Shown: positions 45,836 to 52,500 of the stretch, piece after piece | How the letters are laid out: every line of letters starts with the position of its first letter | Numbering within the stretch: the stretch's first letter is position 1 | Assembly (NCBI RefSeq): GCF_003691365.1 | Contig: NZ_CP033087.1 | Location: forward strand, 207,501-260,000 | Source of the DNA: Commensalibacter melissae | GTDB lineage: Bacteria; Pseudomonadota; Alphaproteobacteria; Acetobacterales; Acetobacteraceae | Direction: 5' to 3' | DNA length: 52,500 bases | Program-made: the position numbers and the translations under genes | Notes under the pieces: model-generated | Told to the model about the DNA's origin: nothing | Databases searched by the model: none | What the model saw: only the letters and a program-made list of their open reading frames with translations

Positions 45836-46597
45836 CTATTTTAAAGAGCGGTTAGGGGCGTCAGATCCAAAGAGATCACTGTCAGAAATGTTTGGCGCCA
45901 ATGCAACTTCAGTTGTTGTTTTTGCTGTAGCGGCGTCAGCTGTCCACGTCCGTATATTTCCTTTTGTATTTTCACGAATAATAGGACGGGTTGTTTCCTG
46001 AGTGGATGGATATATAAATCCATGAGTAGGATAGATACTGCCAAAGGCATTTTTATTGCCATTTAAAGCCACACGAACGGCTGACCAGTCATTGTTTGCG
46101 GAAACGTCTATGACAGGTGTATTATGACTGATGCCTCTTTGCGCCCAATGAGATTGGTCGATTATGATTGTTCGCGAATCAACCACTTGTTTTACGACGG
46201 CAACATGTCCCAGGGGCATTCTTCTGGTTGGACGAAAACTCAAAACACTATTTGCTTCCGGAGTGTTTCCACGTTTATAGACGCCTTCCGCATTATTCCA
46301 CCAGTCCCTTGCATTTCCCTTCAGTTGAATGTCAGATGCGGATCGGGCAAAAGCGACACACTGAATGACATGACCATAAGATTTATGTTTGAATTTATAG
46401 GTTCGGGTTCTGAAATGTGAATTTCTCGTATGATGAGTGGCAGAAACCTTGTGAACATTTGCTTTTTTATGGATTCTTTTATGTGTATGATAAACAGGGG
46501 AACGTGCCTCTACATTTGTTGACACAGTGTAAAAAGATACAAGGGAAAAAAGTAGAATTTTAATTCTTCTGGGAATAACTGGTTGAATCTTTTCCAT
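45836..46597 (-). CDS. Secreted CHAP-domain protein (probable peptidoglycan hydrolase)
   Basis: 253 aa with an N-terminal signal peptide (basic start, then K-I-L-L-F-S-L-V-S-F ... V-E-A). Residues ~35-75 are His/Arg/Lys-rich, then a CHAP domain: Cys80 in Q-C-V-A-F-A-R, W-W-N-N-A, and His131 in L-G-H-V-A-V-V form the catalytic pair; W-S-A-V-R near 170. Residues 185-253 are a Thr/Ser/Asn-rich tail. CHAP amidases or endopeptidases cut peptidoglycan cross-bridges or stem peptides. The His-rich N-terminal segment is unusual. Function inferred. Confidence 0.85.
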   Translation of the reverse strand: MEKIQPVIPRRIKILLFSLVSFYTVSTNVEARSPVYHTHKRIHKKANVHKVSATHHTRNSHFRTRTYKFKHKSYGHVIQCVAFARSASDIQLKGNARDWWNNAEGVYKRGNTPEANSVLSFRPTRRMPLGHVAVVKQVVDSRTIIIDQSHWAQRGISHNTPVIDVSANNDWSAVRVALNGNKNAFGSIYPTHGFIYPSTQETTRPIIRENTKGNIRTWTADAATAKTTTEVALAPNISDSDLFGSDAPNRSLK

Positions 46598-46848
46598 TGG
46601 AATCCTGGTAGGTTAGGGCTTGGATTTTACGACGAATAAAATTTACTTATACTGATCTGTATATCAAGGGCAATATTAATTTGGGAGTTTTTTATTTTTT
46701 TAGAAAAATTTCTCCGAATGTGTTCTGTTATGGTGCAAAATAGCAACGATCGTATGGTTAAGGTTATTATTTGAATATTTATTTATATTTGTATAAAGAA
46801 TGAATATTATTGAAGTAACAAGCTATAAATATTGAGGGTGAACACGCT

Positions 46849-47523
46849 TTGTTTTTAGAAATGTCCAGTTTGAAAATAGAAATTATTCCGGTTACACCCA
46901 TCTATCAAAATTGTACACTAGTCTGGAACAAGGATAATAATATCGGAGTTGTAATAGACCCGGGTGCATATGTTGATACGATTCTTTCTGCAATTCAAAC
47001 CAATCATATAGATATACAGGCTATTTTGTTAACGCATGGTCATTTTGATCATGTTGGTGGGGCTATGTTGTTACAGGAAAAACTTGTGCAAATATATAAT
47101 AGAGCGGTTCCTCTTCTTGGTCCATTAAAAGAGGATTTGTTTTTGTTAAGTAAAGTTGTTGAAAACTGTAACCATTTTGGTTTTCCCACTTCAGAGATTC
47201 GAGATGTTAAACCATCGCGTTTTTTAAAGGATAAAGAGCGTTTGACATTTGATGGAATAAATTTTGAAGTTATTCATATTCCTGGTCATACGCCAGGTCA
47301 TATAGTTTATTTTGAACCTTCTGCACGTTTGTTAATTACCGGAGATACTCTTTTCAAGGGCACGATAGGACGTTCTGATTGGGAATATGGTAATGGAGCT
47401 CTGCTGATCAAAAGCATCAAAGAGCGTTTATTAACATTGGGAGATGATATTTACTTTATACCCGGGCATGGAATGGGTAGCACCATTGGTGTTGAAAAAA
47501 AGACTAATCCATTATTAACTTAA
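46849..47523 (+). CDS. Metallo-beta-lactamase-fold hydrolase (GloB/YcbL-like)
   Basis: 224 aa from TTG 46849 or ~220 from ATG 46861; GAGGGTG at 46834-46840 fits the TTG. Zinc motifs: T-H-G-H-F-D-H-V-G-G, P-G-H-T-P-G-H, T-G-D-T-L-F and P-G-H-G. These fit the glyoxalase II-like subclass; methylglyoxal-derived thioester hydrolysis is a plausible substrate but not shown. 9 bp before the DUF192 gene. Confidence 0.9.
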   Translation: MFLEMSSLKIEIIPVTPIYQNCTLVWNKDNNIGVVIDPGAYVDTILSAIQTNHIDIQAILLTHGHFDHVGGAMLLQEKLVQIYNRAVPLLGPLKEDLFLLSKVVENCNHFGFPTSEIRDVKPSRFLKDKERLTFDGINFEVIHIPGHTPGHIVYFEPSARLLITGDTLFKGTIGRSDWEYGNGALLIKSIKERLLTLGDDIYFIPGHGMGSTIGVEKKTNPLLT

Positions 47524-47532
47524 AAATTCAGG

Positions 47533-48084
47533 ATGTCTAAAATGAAAAATTTTTTTTTCCGCTATAGTTCAGTATTAGTAGGAATTGTAGGATTATTTAC
47601 AGGAATGAGCCGGGAGGTTGTTGCAGAAAATCCCGATCATGTAATAAATAAAGCGCAGGCTGAATTGGCAAAAGAACCTCTGACAATTTCCTCTAAAGAT
47701 GGAAGAAAGCATAGTTTTATAATAGAAGTTGCGAAAACCCCTAAAGAGCAAGAGGTAGGGGAGATGTTTAGAACTTCAATTCCTGAAAATGGCGGAATGT
47801 TGTTTATGTGGCCAGCCCCGCAACGTAGCATGATGTGGATGAAAAATACACTTGTTTCCCTGGATATGGTTTTTATTGGTGTAGATCATCATATTCAAGC
47901 AATTGCTGAAAATACGGTTCCATATAGTTTGGCTCCTGTCAGTAGCCTGGGTCCGGTCATCGCCACCTTGGAGTTGAAAGGTGGGATAACAGAAAAATTG
48001 GGGATCAAGGTAGGGGATGTGGTTGATAGTGCAATTTTTGATAATTCCATATCAAATGAAAAAAAATCTGTACAAAATCAATAA
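47533..48084 (+). CDS. DUF192 family exported protein
   Basis: 183 aa. N-terminal signal peptide (K-N-F-F-F-R-Y-S-S-V-L-V-G-I-V-G-L-F). Core with E-V-G-E-M-F-R, M-L-F-M-W-P, M-W-M-K-N-T, S-L-D-M-V-F-I-G-V-D and V-A-E-N-T-V-P, a typical DUF192 arrangement. Function unknown; family members are often exported. It pairs with the upstream MBL hydrolase. Confidence 0.9.
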   Translation: MSKMKNFFFRYSSVLVGIVGLFTGMSREVVAENPDHVINKAQAELAKEPLTISSKDGRKHSFIIEVAKTPKEQEVGEMFRTSIPENGGMLFMWPAPQRSMMWMKNTLVSLDMVFIGVDHHIQAIAENTVPYSLAPVSSLGPVIATLELKGGITEKLGIKVGDVVDSAIFDNSISNEKKSVQNQ

Positions 48085-48106
48085 TAACAGTTTTAGAAAA
48101 TAAAAA

Positions 48107-48134
48107 AATCTGCTGGAAAAAATACCAGCAGATT
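48107..48134 (-). terminator. Rho-independent terminator of dps
   Basis: Perfect 10-bp stem AATCTGCTGG (48107-48116) / CCAGCAGATT (48125-48134), 8-nt loop. On the minus strand it is followed by a run of seven T, a strong terminator for dps; on the plus strand it may also stop the DUF192 transcript. Confidence 0.8.
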
Positions 48135-48172
48135 ATAAAACAAATTATGTAAAACAAAATTTCAGATAAAAG

Positions 48173-48691
48173 CTACTTGGCGTGTAACTTGGATGGATAG
48201 GGTTTATGTGCCTCCAGGAACCATAGTTGTTGATCCATTGCACGGGACACCTCAGTAAACAAGTCAGAAGTATCCGCATCACCAGCCTCATCAGCTTCAT
48301 CAATAGCTTTGCGAAGGGCATTGGCATAGATTGCAAATCGTTCAGAAAGTGCGGTCAGATGGTCATCGACACTGATGATATCTGTTGGATATTCAGCAAT
48401 GCTTGAATTCTTGGCGATTTCCTGAGTTGTTCCCAAGGCTGTTCCACCGATGGCGGCAATTCTTTCAGCCATTTTATCATTCAGCTCGTTTTGTTCATTG
48501 CGGAAATCATCCATCATTTTGTGAACACCTATAAAATTGTGCCCTTTCATATTCCAGTGGGCCTGTTTGGTAATAAGCGCGATATCAAGACCATCCGCAA
48601 GACGGGCATTTAATAGTTGGATAACAACGGTTTTAGTATTGGAATGCAAATTATTACGAGTAGGATGTAGCGGGTATTTTGTTTTGGTCAT
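48173..48691 (-). CDS. dps: DNA-binding ferritin-like protein Dps
   Basis: 172 aa. Inter-subunit ferroxidase segment K-Q-A-H-W-N-M-K-G-H-N-F-I-G-V-H and D-D-F-R-N-E-Q-N-E-L-N-D-K-M-A-E-R-I, and a short basic N-terminal tail that could bind DNA. It oxidises Fe2+ with H2O2 and protects the chromosome in stationary phase. AGGAGA precedes ATG 48691. Confidence 0.96.
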   Translation of the reverse strand: MTKTKYPLHPTRNNLHSNTKTVVIQLLNARLADGLDIALITKQAHWNMKGHNFIGVHKMMDDFRNEQNELNDKMAERIAAIGGTALGTTQEIAKNSSIAEYPTDIISVDDHLTALSERFAIYANALRKAIDEADEAGDADTSDLFTEVSRAMDQQLWFLEAHKPYPSKLHAK

Positions 48692-48723
48692 TAGACTATC
48701 TCCTAAAATAATTATTTGTAAGA

Positions 48724-48752
48724 ATTATAAAATATTTTAAGTAATGATACAA
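48724..48752 (-). promoter_or_regulatory. Probable promoter of dps
   Basis: Minus strand: -35 TTGTAT (48747-48752), 17-bp spacer, -10 TATAAT (48724-48729), a near-consensus sigma-70-type promoter ~30 bp upstream of the start codon. A regulator site was not identified. Confidence 0.55.
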
Positions 48753-48925
48753 TAATAGTTTATTTTTAATTATGAGTTATCGATTATATTTAATAATTAA
48801 TTAATATTTATTTATGGTAAAGTTAAGTGTTCAGAAAATAATTAAGCAGGGCTTCAGGCTTGAAGATCTGGGAAAATTCTGATTATAATCCGTTTTTTAT
48901 AATTTTAAGTGACAAGAGCTCAAAA

Positions 48926-49885
48926 GTGATTTTTTTGATTACGGGTGCGGCAGGATTTATCGGTTTTCATATTTCAAAAAAATTGTTAGAACGTGGTGAA
49001 ACGGTTATTGGTTTGGATAATCTTAATGATTACTATTCCATCGGTTTAAAAAATGCTCGATGTGACAGATTAAAAGAATATAAAAATTTTATTTTCCATC
49101 AAGTTGATATTTCTGATCAAGAGGCGATAACCTCATTATTCGACAAATATAAAGATATTAATTATATAGTTCATTTAGCTGCGCAAGCGGGGGTAAGATA
49201 TTCCCTGAAAAATCCTTTTACCTATATCCAGACCAATGTTACAGGACAGTTGGTTATATTAGAGGAAGCACGTAGATTGGAAAAACTGGAGCGTATTTTT
49301 TACGCTTCATCTTCTTCTGTTTATGGGTTGAATAAAAAGATTCCTTTCAGTGAAAAAGATCGCGTCGATAAACCGGGTTCGGTTTACGCGGCTTCCAAAA
49401 GGTCTGCCGAATTATTGTCCTATAGTTACAGTCATGTTTATGGCCTGAAACAAACGGGATTACGGTTTTTTACAGTATATGGTCCATGGGGTAGACCTGA
49501 TATGGCATACTATATATTTGCAAGGGCAATTGAACATCAACAGCCAATCACATTATATACAGGGGATAATCTTTCACGTGATTTTACCTACATTGATGAT
49601 GTAGTGGGTGCATTAACAAGTCTATTTGATTGTTCTACCCTGGAGGATTATGACGTATATAATATCGGGAATAATTGTCAGGAACGGGTTGAAAAACTTA
49701 TTGTATATTTGGAAAATTATCTCGGTAAGAAAGCATTGATCAATTATGTAACTCGCCCTAATACGGATATTGAGGCGACACTTTCAGATATTAGCAAAAT
49801 CAAACAAAAAACGGGCTGGTTACCCAAAACAAACCTAAAAAACGGTGTCGAACATTTTGTCAGATGGTTCAAGGAGTGTATTTAA
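48926..49885 (+). CDS. NAD-dependent epimerase, UDP-glucuronate 4-epimerase-like
   Basis: About 319 aa from GTG 48926 (V-I-F-L-I-T-G-A-A-G-F-I-G, where family members start); a TTG start at 48860 would add 22 unconserved residues. Extended SDR with D-N-L-N-D-Y-Y, H-L-A-A-Q-A-G-V-R-Y-S-L, S-S-S-S-V-Y-G, catalytic Y-A-A-S-K, L-R-F-F-T-V-Y-G-P-W-G-R-P-D-M and R-D-F-T-Y-I-D-D. This is the wording of UDP-glucuronate 4-epimerases that supply UDP-galacturonate for surface polysaccharide or lipopolysaccharide. Single gene. Confidence 0.88.
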   Translation: MIFLITGAAGFIGFHISKKLLERGETVIGLDNLNDYYSIGLKNARCDRLKEYKNFIFHQVDISDQEAITSLFDKYKDINYIVHLAAQAGVRYSLKNPFTYIQTNVTGQLVILEEARRLEKLERIFYASSSSVYGLNKKIPFSEKDRVDKPGSVYAASKRSAELLSYSYSHVYGLKQTGLRFFTVYGPWGRPDMAYYIFARAIEHQQPITLYTGDNLSRDFTYIDDVVGALTSLFDCSTLEDYDVYNIGNNCQERVEKLIVYLENYLGKKALINYVTRPNTDIEATLSDISKIKQKTGWLPKTNLKNGVEHFVRWFKECI

Positions 49886-49891
49886 TATCGA

Positions 49892-49925
49892 TTAAGATTT
49901 GGACTGATTATTGTCCAAATCTTAA
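49892..49925. terminator. Bidirectional stem-loop between epimerase and Hint gene
   Basis: Perfect 13-bp stem TTAAGATTTGGAC (49892-49904) / GTCCAAATCTTAA (49913-49925), 8-nt loop. It lies between convergent genes, 7 bp after the epimerase stop. No long T-run on either side. Confidence 0.6.
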
Positions 49926-49937
49926 ACTCTAGATAAA

Positions 49938-52214
49938 TCAAGCTATATGTAATTGTTGTTGATACTCTGATTTTTCATTAATATAATAATCATGGGATAG
50001 TACTTGGATTATCAATATGCCGGGTTTGTCAGCTTTGCCATTGTCAATATTTATTACAGCATTACCATTAGTCCAGCGAGCATTGGTATTTTCCCGTGTA
50101 TGCCAGCCATCCAAGGTATGAGAGGAGAGGTGCTCTGTTAGGGAGAATGCTTGGTTTTTACGCAAAAGCGTCACATTTCCAATTAAAACACCGAGTATGC
50201 GACGGTCATCAATGTAAGGACCGATAACCCGGTTTGGGCAGCTCGCACGAGAAACTAAACGTACATATACGGTGTCTGGTGGAATCTTAAAAGCAACATA
50301 TCCTTCTTTTTGATATAGTTTGGTCAAAGTTATTCCAGTATTGGTTACCAGGCGCAATGCACTGTCATTGGTGATGCTTTTTTCAGGCAGTTCAATTTTA
50401 TAACCTAAATCTTTAGCCCTATCCATTAAGTGATTGAAAATAGGCTCAACCAATTCCTTTGTTGTTCCCAAGGGAGCTGCTGAATCAATATTCCAGCTTT
50501 TTCCCCGATTGATAATGCTGACCACTTTTTGGTCGTGATTGAATACGGAGCGATGTCCTGTATCCAGATAGCTTTCAGTCAGAGCGCCATTAGCTTTGAT
50601 GATTGCGTGTTCTTCAGTTTCAATGTGATAATAGGTATATTCTTTAATTGAACGATCATAAAAGATGGTGGATCCATTAACCAGCATGCGAACCGGAATG
50701 AAATGATTCTTAAAGAACATGCAATGTTCGGCTGTAATCAACATATCCTTAAAAGGAACACCATCAGCGATTGCATTTTTGATAATACGTACAGGATATC
50801 CGGCATTCTCGTCATTAAGGGTTGTTTTGACTTTGATTGTACGATGACCTACCCAAATAACAGGAGACGGTTTTTCTTTACCGTCAAGATAGGTGATTAT
50901 CTGGTCCCCCTCTTTAATATGTTCAACGGCTATTAAACCTTTAGGGCTGGCTATCATTGTGCCTTCTAAGAAACAAGGATCGGAATTGTCCTGGTTGTTG
51001 ATTATACCACCGTTTACCAATACTTGGTATGTTCCGGCATTCTTGTCAACACCAACATAAGATCCATCAAAAACACCCCCTTGTGTTAAATCGACAACTC
51101 GGTTCTGACCGTTCGAATCTGATGCGCAAAAAGGAGCGGTGGCAGATTGATAGAAAAAATCATGCTTAGTAACAGAGCCTTTTGCGCCATTGTAATTTAT
51201 GGAATAAAAGGTGTTATTTTCTGTTACTGCGCCAACGTGATTATTAATGGTGCTGTTTGATAATATGGAATCTTTAAGAGTCCCATAATTATTAATGGTG
51301 GAATCAGCTGATCTTGTATTTATTGTTACCCTGAGATGTTCAACAACAGCTCCTTTATTGATGGTCAAGGAATTAATGTCCACAAGATTGATAGGGCCTT
51401 CAACGATAATTTTCGTGATATTATTTGTATAAACTGTTCTACCAGTATCCGGATCCAGGCTTGCAACCCAGTCTCCACCGATAAAAACAGGATTTTCATT
51501 CGATCTTACCAATGTTTGGTTTATATTATTTATATAATTATTTTTTACATCTATGTTACCAAATTCTGTACCGCCATTTAATGTGAAATTACCAACCGTT
51601 GGTTCACCTTTGATAATAGGGTTTATTATTTTGGCATTATTCAGTAAATTGAAGCCACTGACAATGCCATTGTCAGGTGTAAAATGATAGGCACCATTAG
51701 CAGAGATAAGATGTGAATCATAAATCTGCCCGTTATTATATCCACCAAAAGTATCATTTTTTGAAATGCCTTGGATACCCTTGCATATGTCTGCCATATT
51801 TATTGATGTATATGTGTTGTTTTGAGATAAACCACCATCTTCAATATTTAACCAGGCGTTATAAACATTTGAATTTTGAAGTATTCCACCATTTTGAATG
51901 TCAACGGTTGGCCATTGTCCATCACTGGTAATTACTATCAAATCAGTGGCAACCGCACCATTCTCTACAATTAATTTACCTCCAGATATATTGATGGGTC
52001 CTTCATAAATACCATCAGGTGCACCAAAACAAGTATCAGCACCGGTGACTTTGTACATTGTTTTGCCGGTTGCCTGGTCATAATAAGCATGAATTGTCGC
52101 ATTGACGAAGGTGGTATTCTGGTTATGAATGGTTACCATTCTGCGAGTAATATGATAATTTCTATCTTGTATAATTTCTTCCTCTATTTTTGAGGATTTA
52201 TTATTGTCTGCCAT
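49938..52214 (-). CDS. Hint-domain protein with N-terminal beta-repeat region
   Basis: 758 aa. Residues 1-410 are Asn/Gly-rich repeats resembling a parallel beta-helix (G-G-I-L-Q-N-S-N-V, G-G-L-S-Q-N-N-T-Y), with an internal duplication (45-97 and 253-300). Residues ~411-560 are a Hint_2 domain: Cys414 in D-P-C-F-L-E-G-T-M-I, H497 in L-I-T-A-E-H-C, H530/H536 in Y-H-I-E-T-E-E-H, then Y-L-D-T-G-H-R. The C-terminal ~80 residues carry L-D-G-W-H-T-R-E-N-T-N-A-R-W-T. No signal peptide is visible. Such proteins are common in Acetobacteraceae; function unknown, possibly a self-cleaving surface or secreted protein. No intein C-terminal Asn-Cys/Ser. Confidence 0.85.
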   Translation of the reverse strand: MADNNKSSKIEEEIIQDRNYHITRRMVTIHNQNTTFVNATIHAYYDQATGKTMYKVTGADTCFGAPDGIYEGPINISGGKLIVENGAVATDLIVITSDGQWPTVDIQNGGILQNSNVYNAWLNIEDGGLSQNNTYTSINMADICKGIQGISKNDTFGGYNNGQIYDSHLISANGAYHFTPDNGIVSGFNLLNNAKIINPIIKGEPTVGNFTLNGGTEFGNIDVKNNYINNINQTLVRSNENPVFIGGDWVASLDPDTGRTVYTNNITKIIVEGPINLVDINSLTINKGAVVEHLRVTINTRSADSTINNYGTLKDSILSNSTINNHVGAVTENNTFYSINYNGAKGSVTKHDFFYQSATAPFCASDSNGQNRVVDLTQGGVFDGSYVGVDKNAGTYQVLVNGGIINNQDNSDPCFLEGTMIASPKGLIAVEHIKEGDQIITYLDGKEKPSPVIWVGHRTIKVKTTLNDENAGYPVRIIKNAIADGVPFKDMLITAEHCMFFKNHFIPVRMLVNGSTIFYDRSIKEYTYYHIETEEHAIIKANGALTESYLDTGHRSVFNHDQKVVSIINRGKSWNIDSAAPLGTTKELVEPIFNHLMDRAKDLGYKIELPEKSITNDSALRLVTNTGITLTKLYQKEGYVAFKIPPDTVYVRLVSRASCPNRVIGPYIDDRRILGVLIGNVTLLRKNQAFSLTEHLSSHTLDGWHTRENTNARWTNGNAVINIDNGKADKPGILIIQVLSHDYYINEKSEYQQQLHIA

Positions 52215-52500
52215 TATATATTAATTCTTTCTAAAATGTTTTGAAACAATTTCTGCAATATCGTTGCAGTTTATTTAATATTTATAATTCTTTATAAGTA
52301 ATATTTACGTATTTATAACATTTTGTAAACAGAATAATAATTATTAAAGGCATATATATTAAAAAAAACATGGTTACTTTAATAAAAGGCTTTGGCATTT
52401 ATTTGATTCTATAGGTGTAGTTTCTTATAATCTTATGAATATTAATAAAATTTTTAAAAAAAATAATTTAACAAAATTAAAAATGATGGAATCGGAGATT
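52215..52500. other. AT-rich region upstream of the Hint gene; no gene seen
   Basis: 286 bp of very AT-rich sequence containing the start region of the Hint gene (GAAAGAATT precedes the start) and no other supported feature. The window ends inside it. Confidence 0.5.

Noticed and set aside
49938-52214. Hint domain as a splicing intein
   Set aside because: No C-terminal His-Asn followed by Cys/Ser/Thr and no host protein with flanking halves; better read as a Hint_2 domain.

Overview
The window is a piece of a low-GC alphaproteobacterial chromosome. Several things point to Acetobacteraceae, most likely Commensalibacter or a close relative: a long Hint-domain (hedgehog/intein-like) protein with a C-terminal GWH...RWT segment, an alphaproteobacterial-type rRNA/tRNA arrangement (23S-5S-tRNA-fMet), and conserved alphaproteobacterial gene blocks (rplY-pth-ychF, proA-nadD-rsfS-rlmH, hom-glpX-recJ) written in strongly AT-biased codons. 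The genus is inferred; no search was run. I see no insertion sequence, prophage, CRISPR array or replication origin.

Layout. 1-2283 is the 3' part of a ribosomal RNA operon (partial 23S, 5S, initiator tRNA). 2284-8460 is AT-rich accessory sequence: an FCD-type GntR regulator divergent from an MdtG-like efflux pump with a double palindromic operator between them, then a PlaP-like putrescine importer coupled to a PuuB-like FAD amine oxidase. 8468-14702 holds a single-subunit quinol nitric oxide reductase whose promoter is bracketed by two NsrR-like sites, a GmhB-like phosphatase, ilvD, and a family 2 glycosyltransferase. 14821-21438 holds tRNA-Glu and a minus-strand run: proline-rich OmpA-like lipoprotein, AlaC-like aminotransferase, hom, glpX, recJ. 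21746-26584 holds a ClpP-like subunit with Asn at the catalytic Asp position, a diiron ferritin-like protein, an orphan Tat-exported solute-binding protein, tRNA-Asn, a YeaD-like mutarotase and a DUF4385 protein. 26640-30808 holds a decayed YgjP-like metallopeptidase gene, tRNA-Gln, and a minus-strand run of ubiK, csaA, a frameshifted arginase-family gene, proC and a TetR/COQ9-like gene.

30927-37246 is a plus-strand housekeeping run (hldD, lgt, midA-like, pgeF, a lipoprotein, prs, a histidine phosphatase). 37299-40433 is an iron-uptake pair (TonB receptor and periplasmic siderophore esterase) behind a Fur-box-like site. 40638-45834 is the translation/cofactor block rplY-pth-ychF-proA-nadD-rsfS-rlmH. 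It is followed by a CHAP-domain exported protein, a metallo-beta-lactamase-fold hydrolase plus DUF192 pair, dps, a UDP-glucuronate 4-epimerase-like gene, and the Hint-domain protein.

Physiologically the window combines core metabolism (branched-chain amino acids, threonine/methionine precursor, proline, NAD, PRPP, gluconeogenesis, lipopolysaccharide heptose) with functions suited to a host-associated acetic acid bacterium: nitric oxide detoxification, polyamine uptake and oxidation, uptake and hydrolysis of foreign siderophores, iron/DNA protection by Dps, and surface or secreted proteins. The most interesting items are the nitric-oxide-responsive promoter architecture, the Asn-triad ClpP, the arginase gene split at a run of seven A, the Hint protein with internally duplicated repeats, and the double GntR operator.
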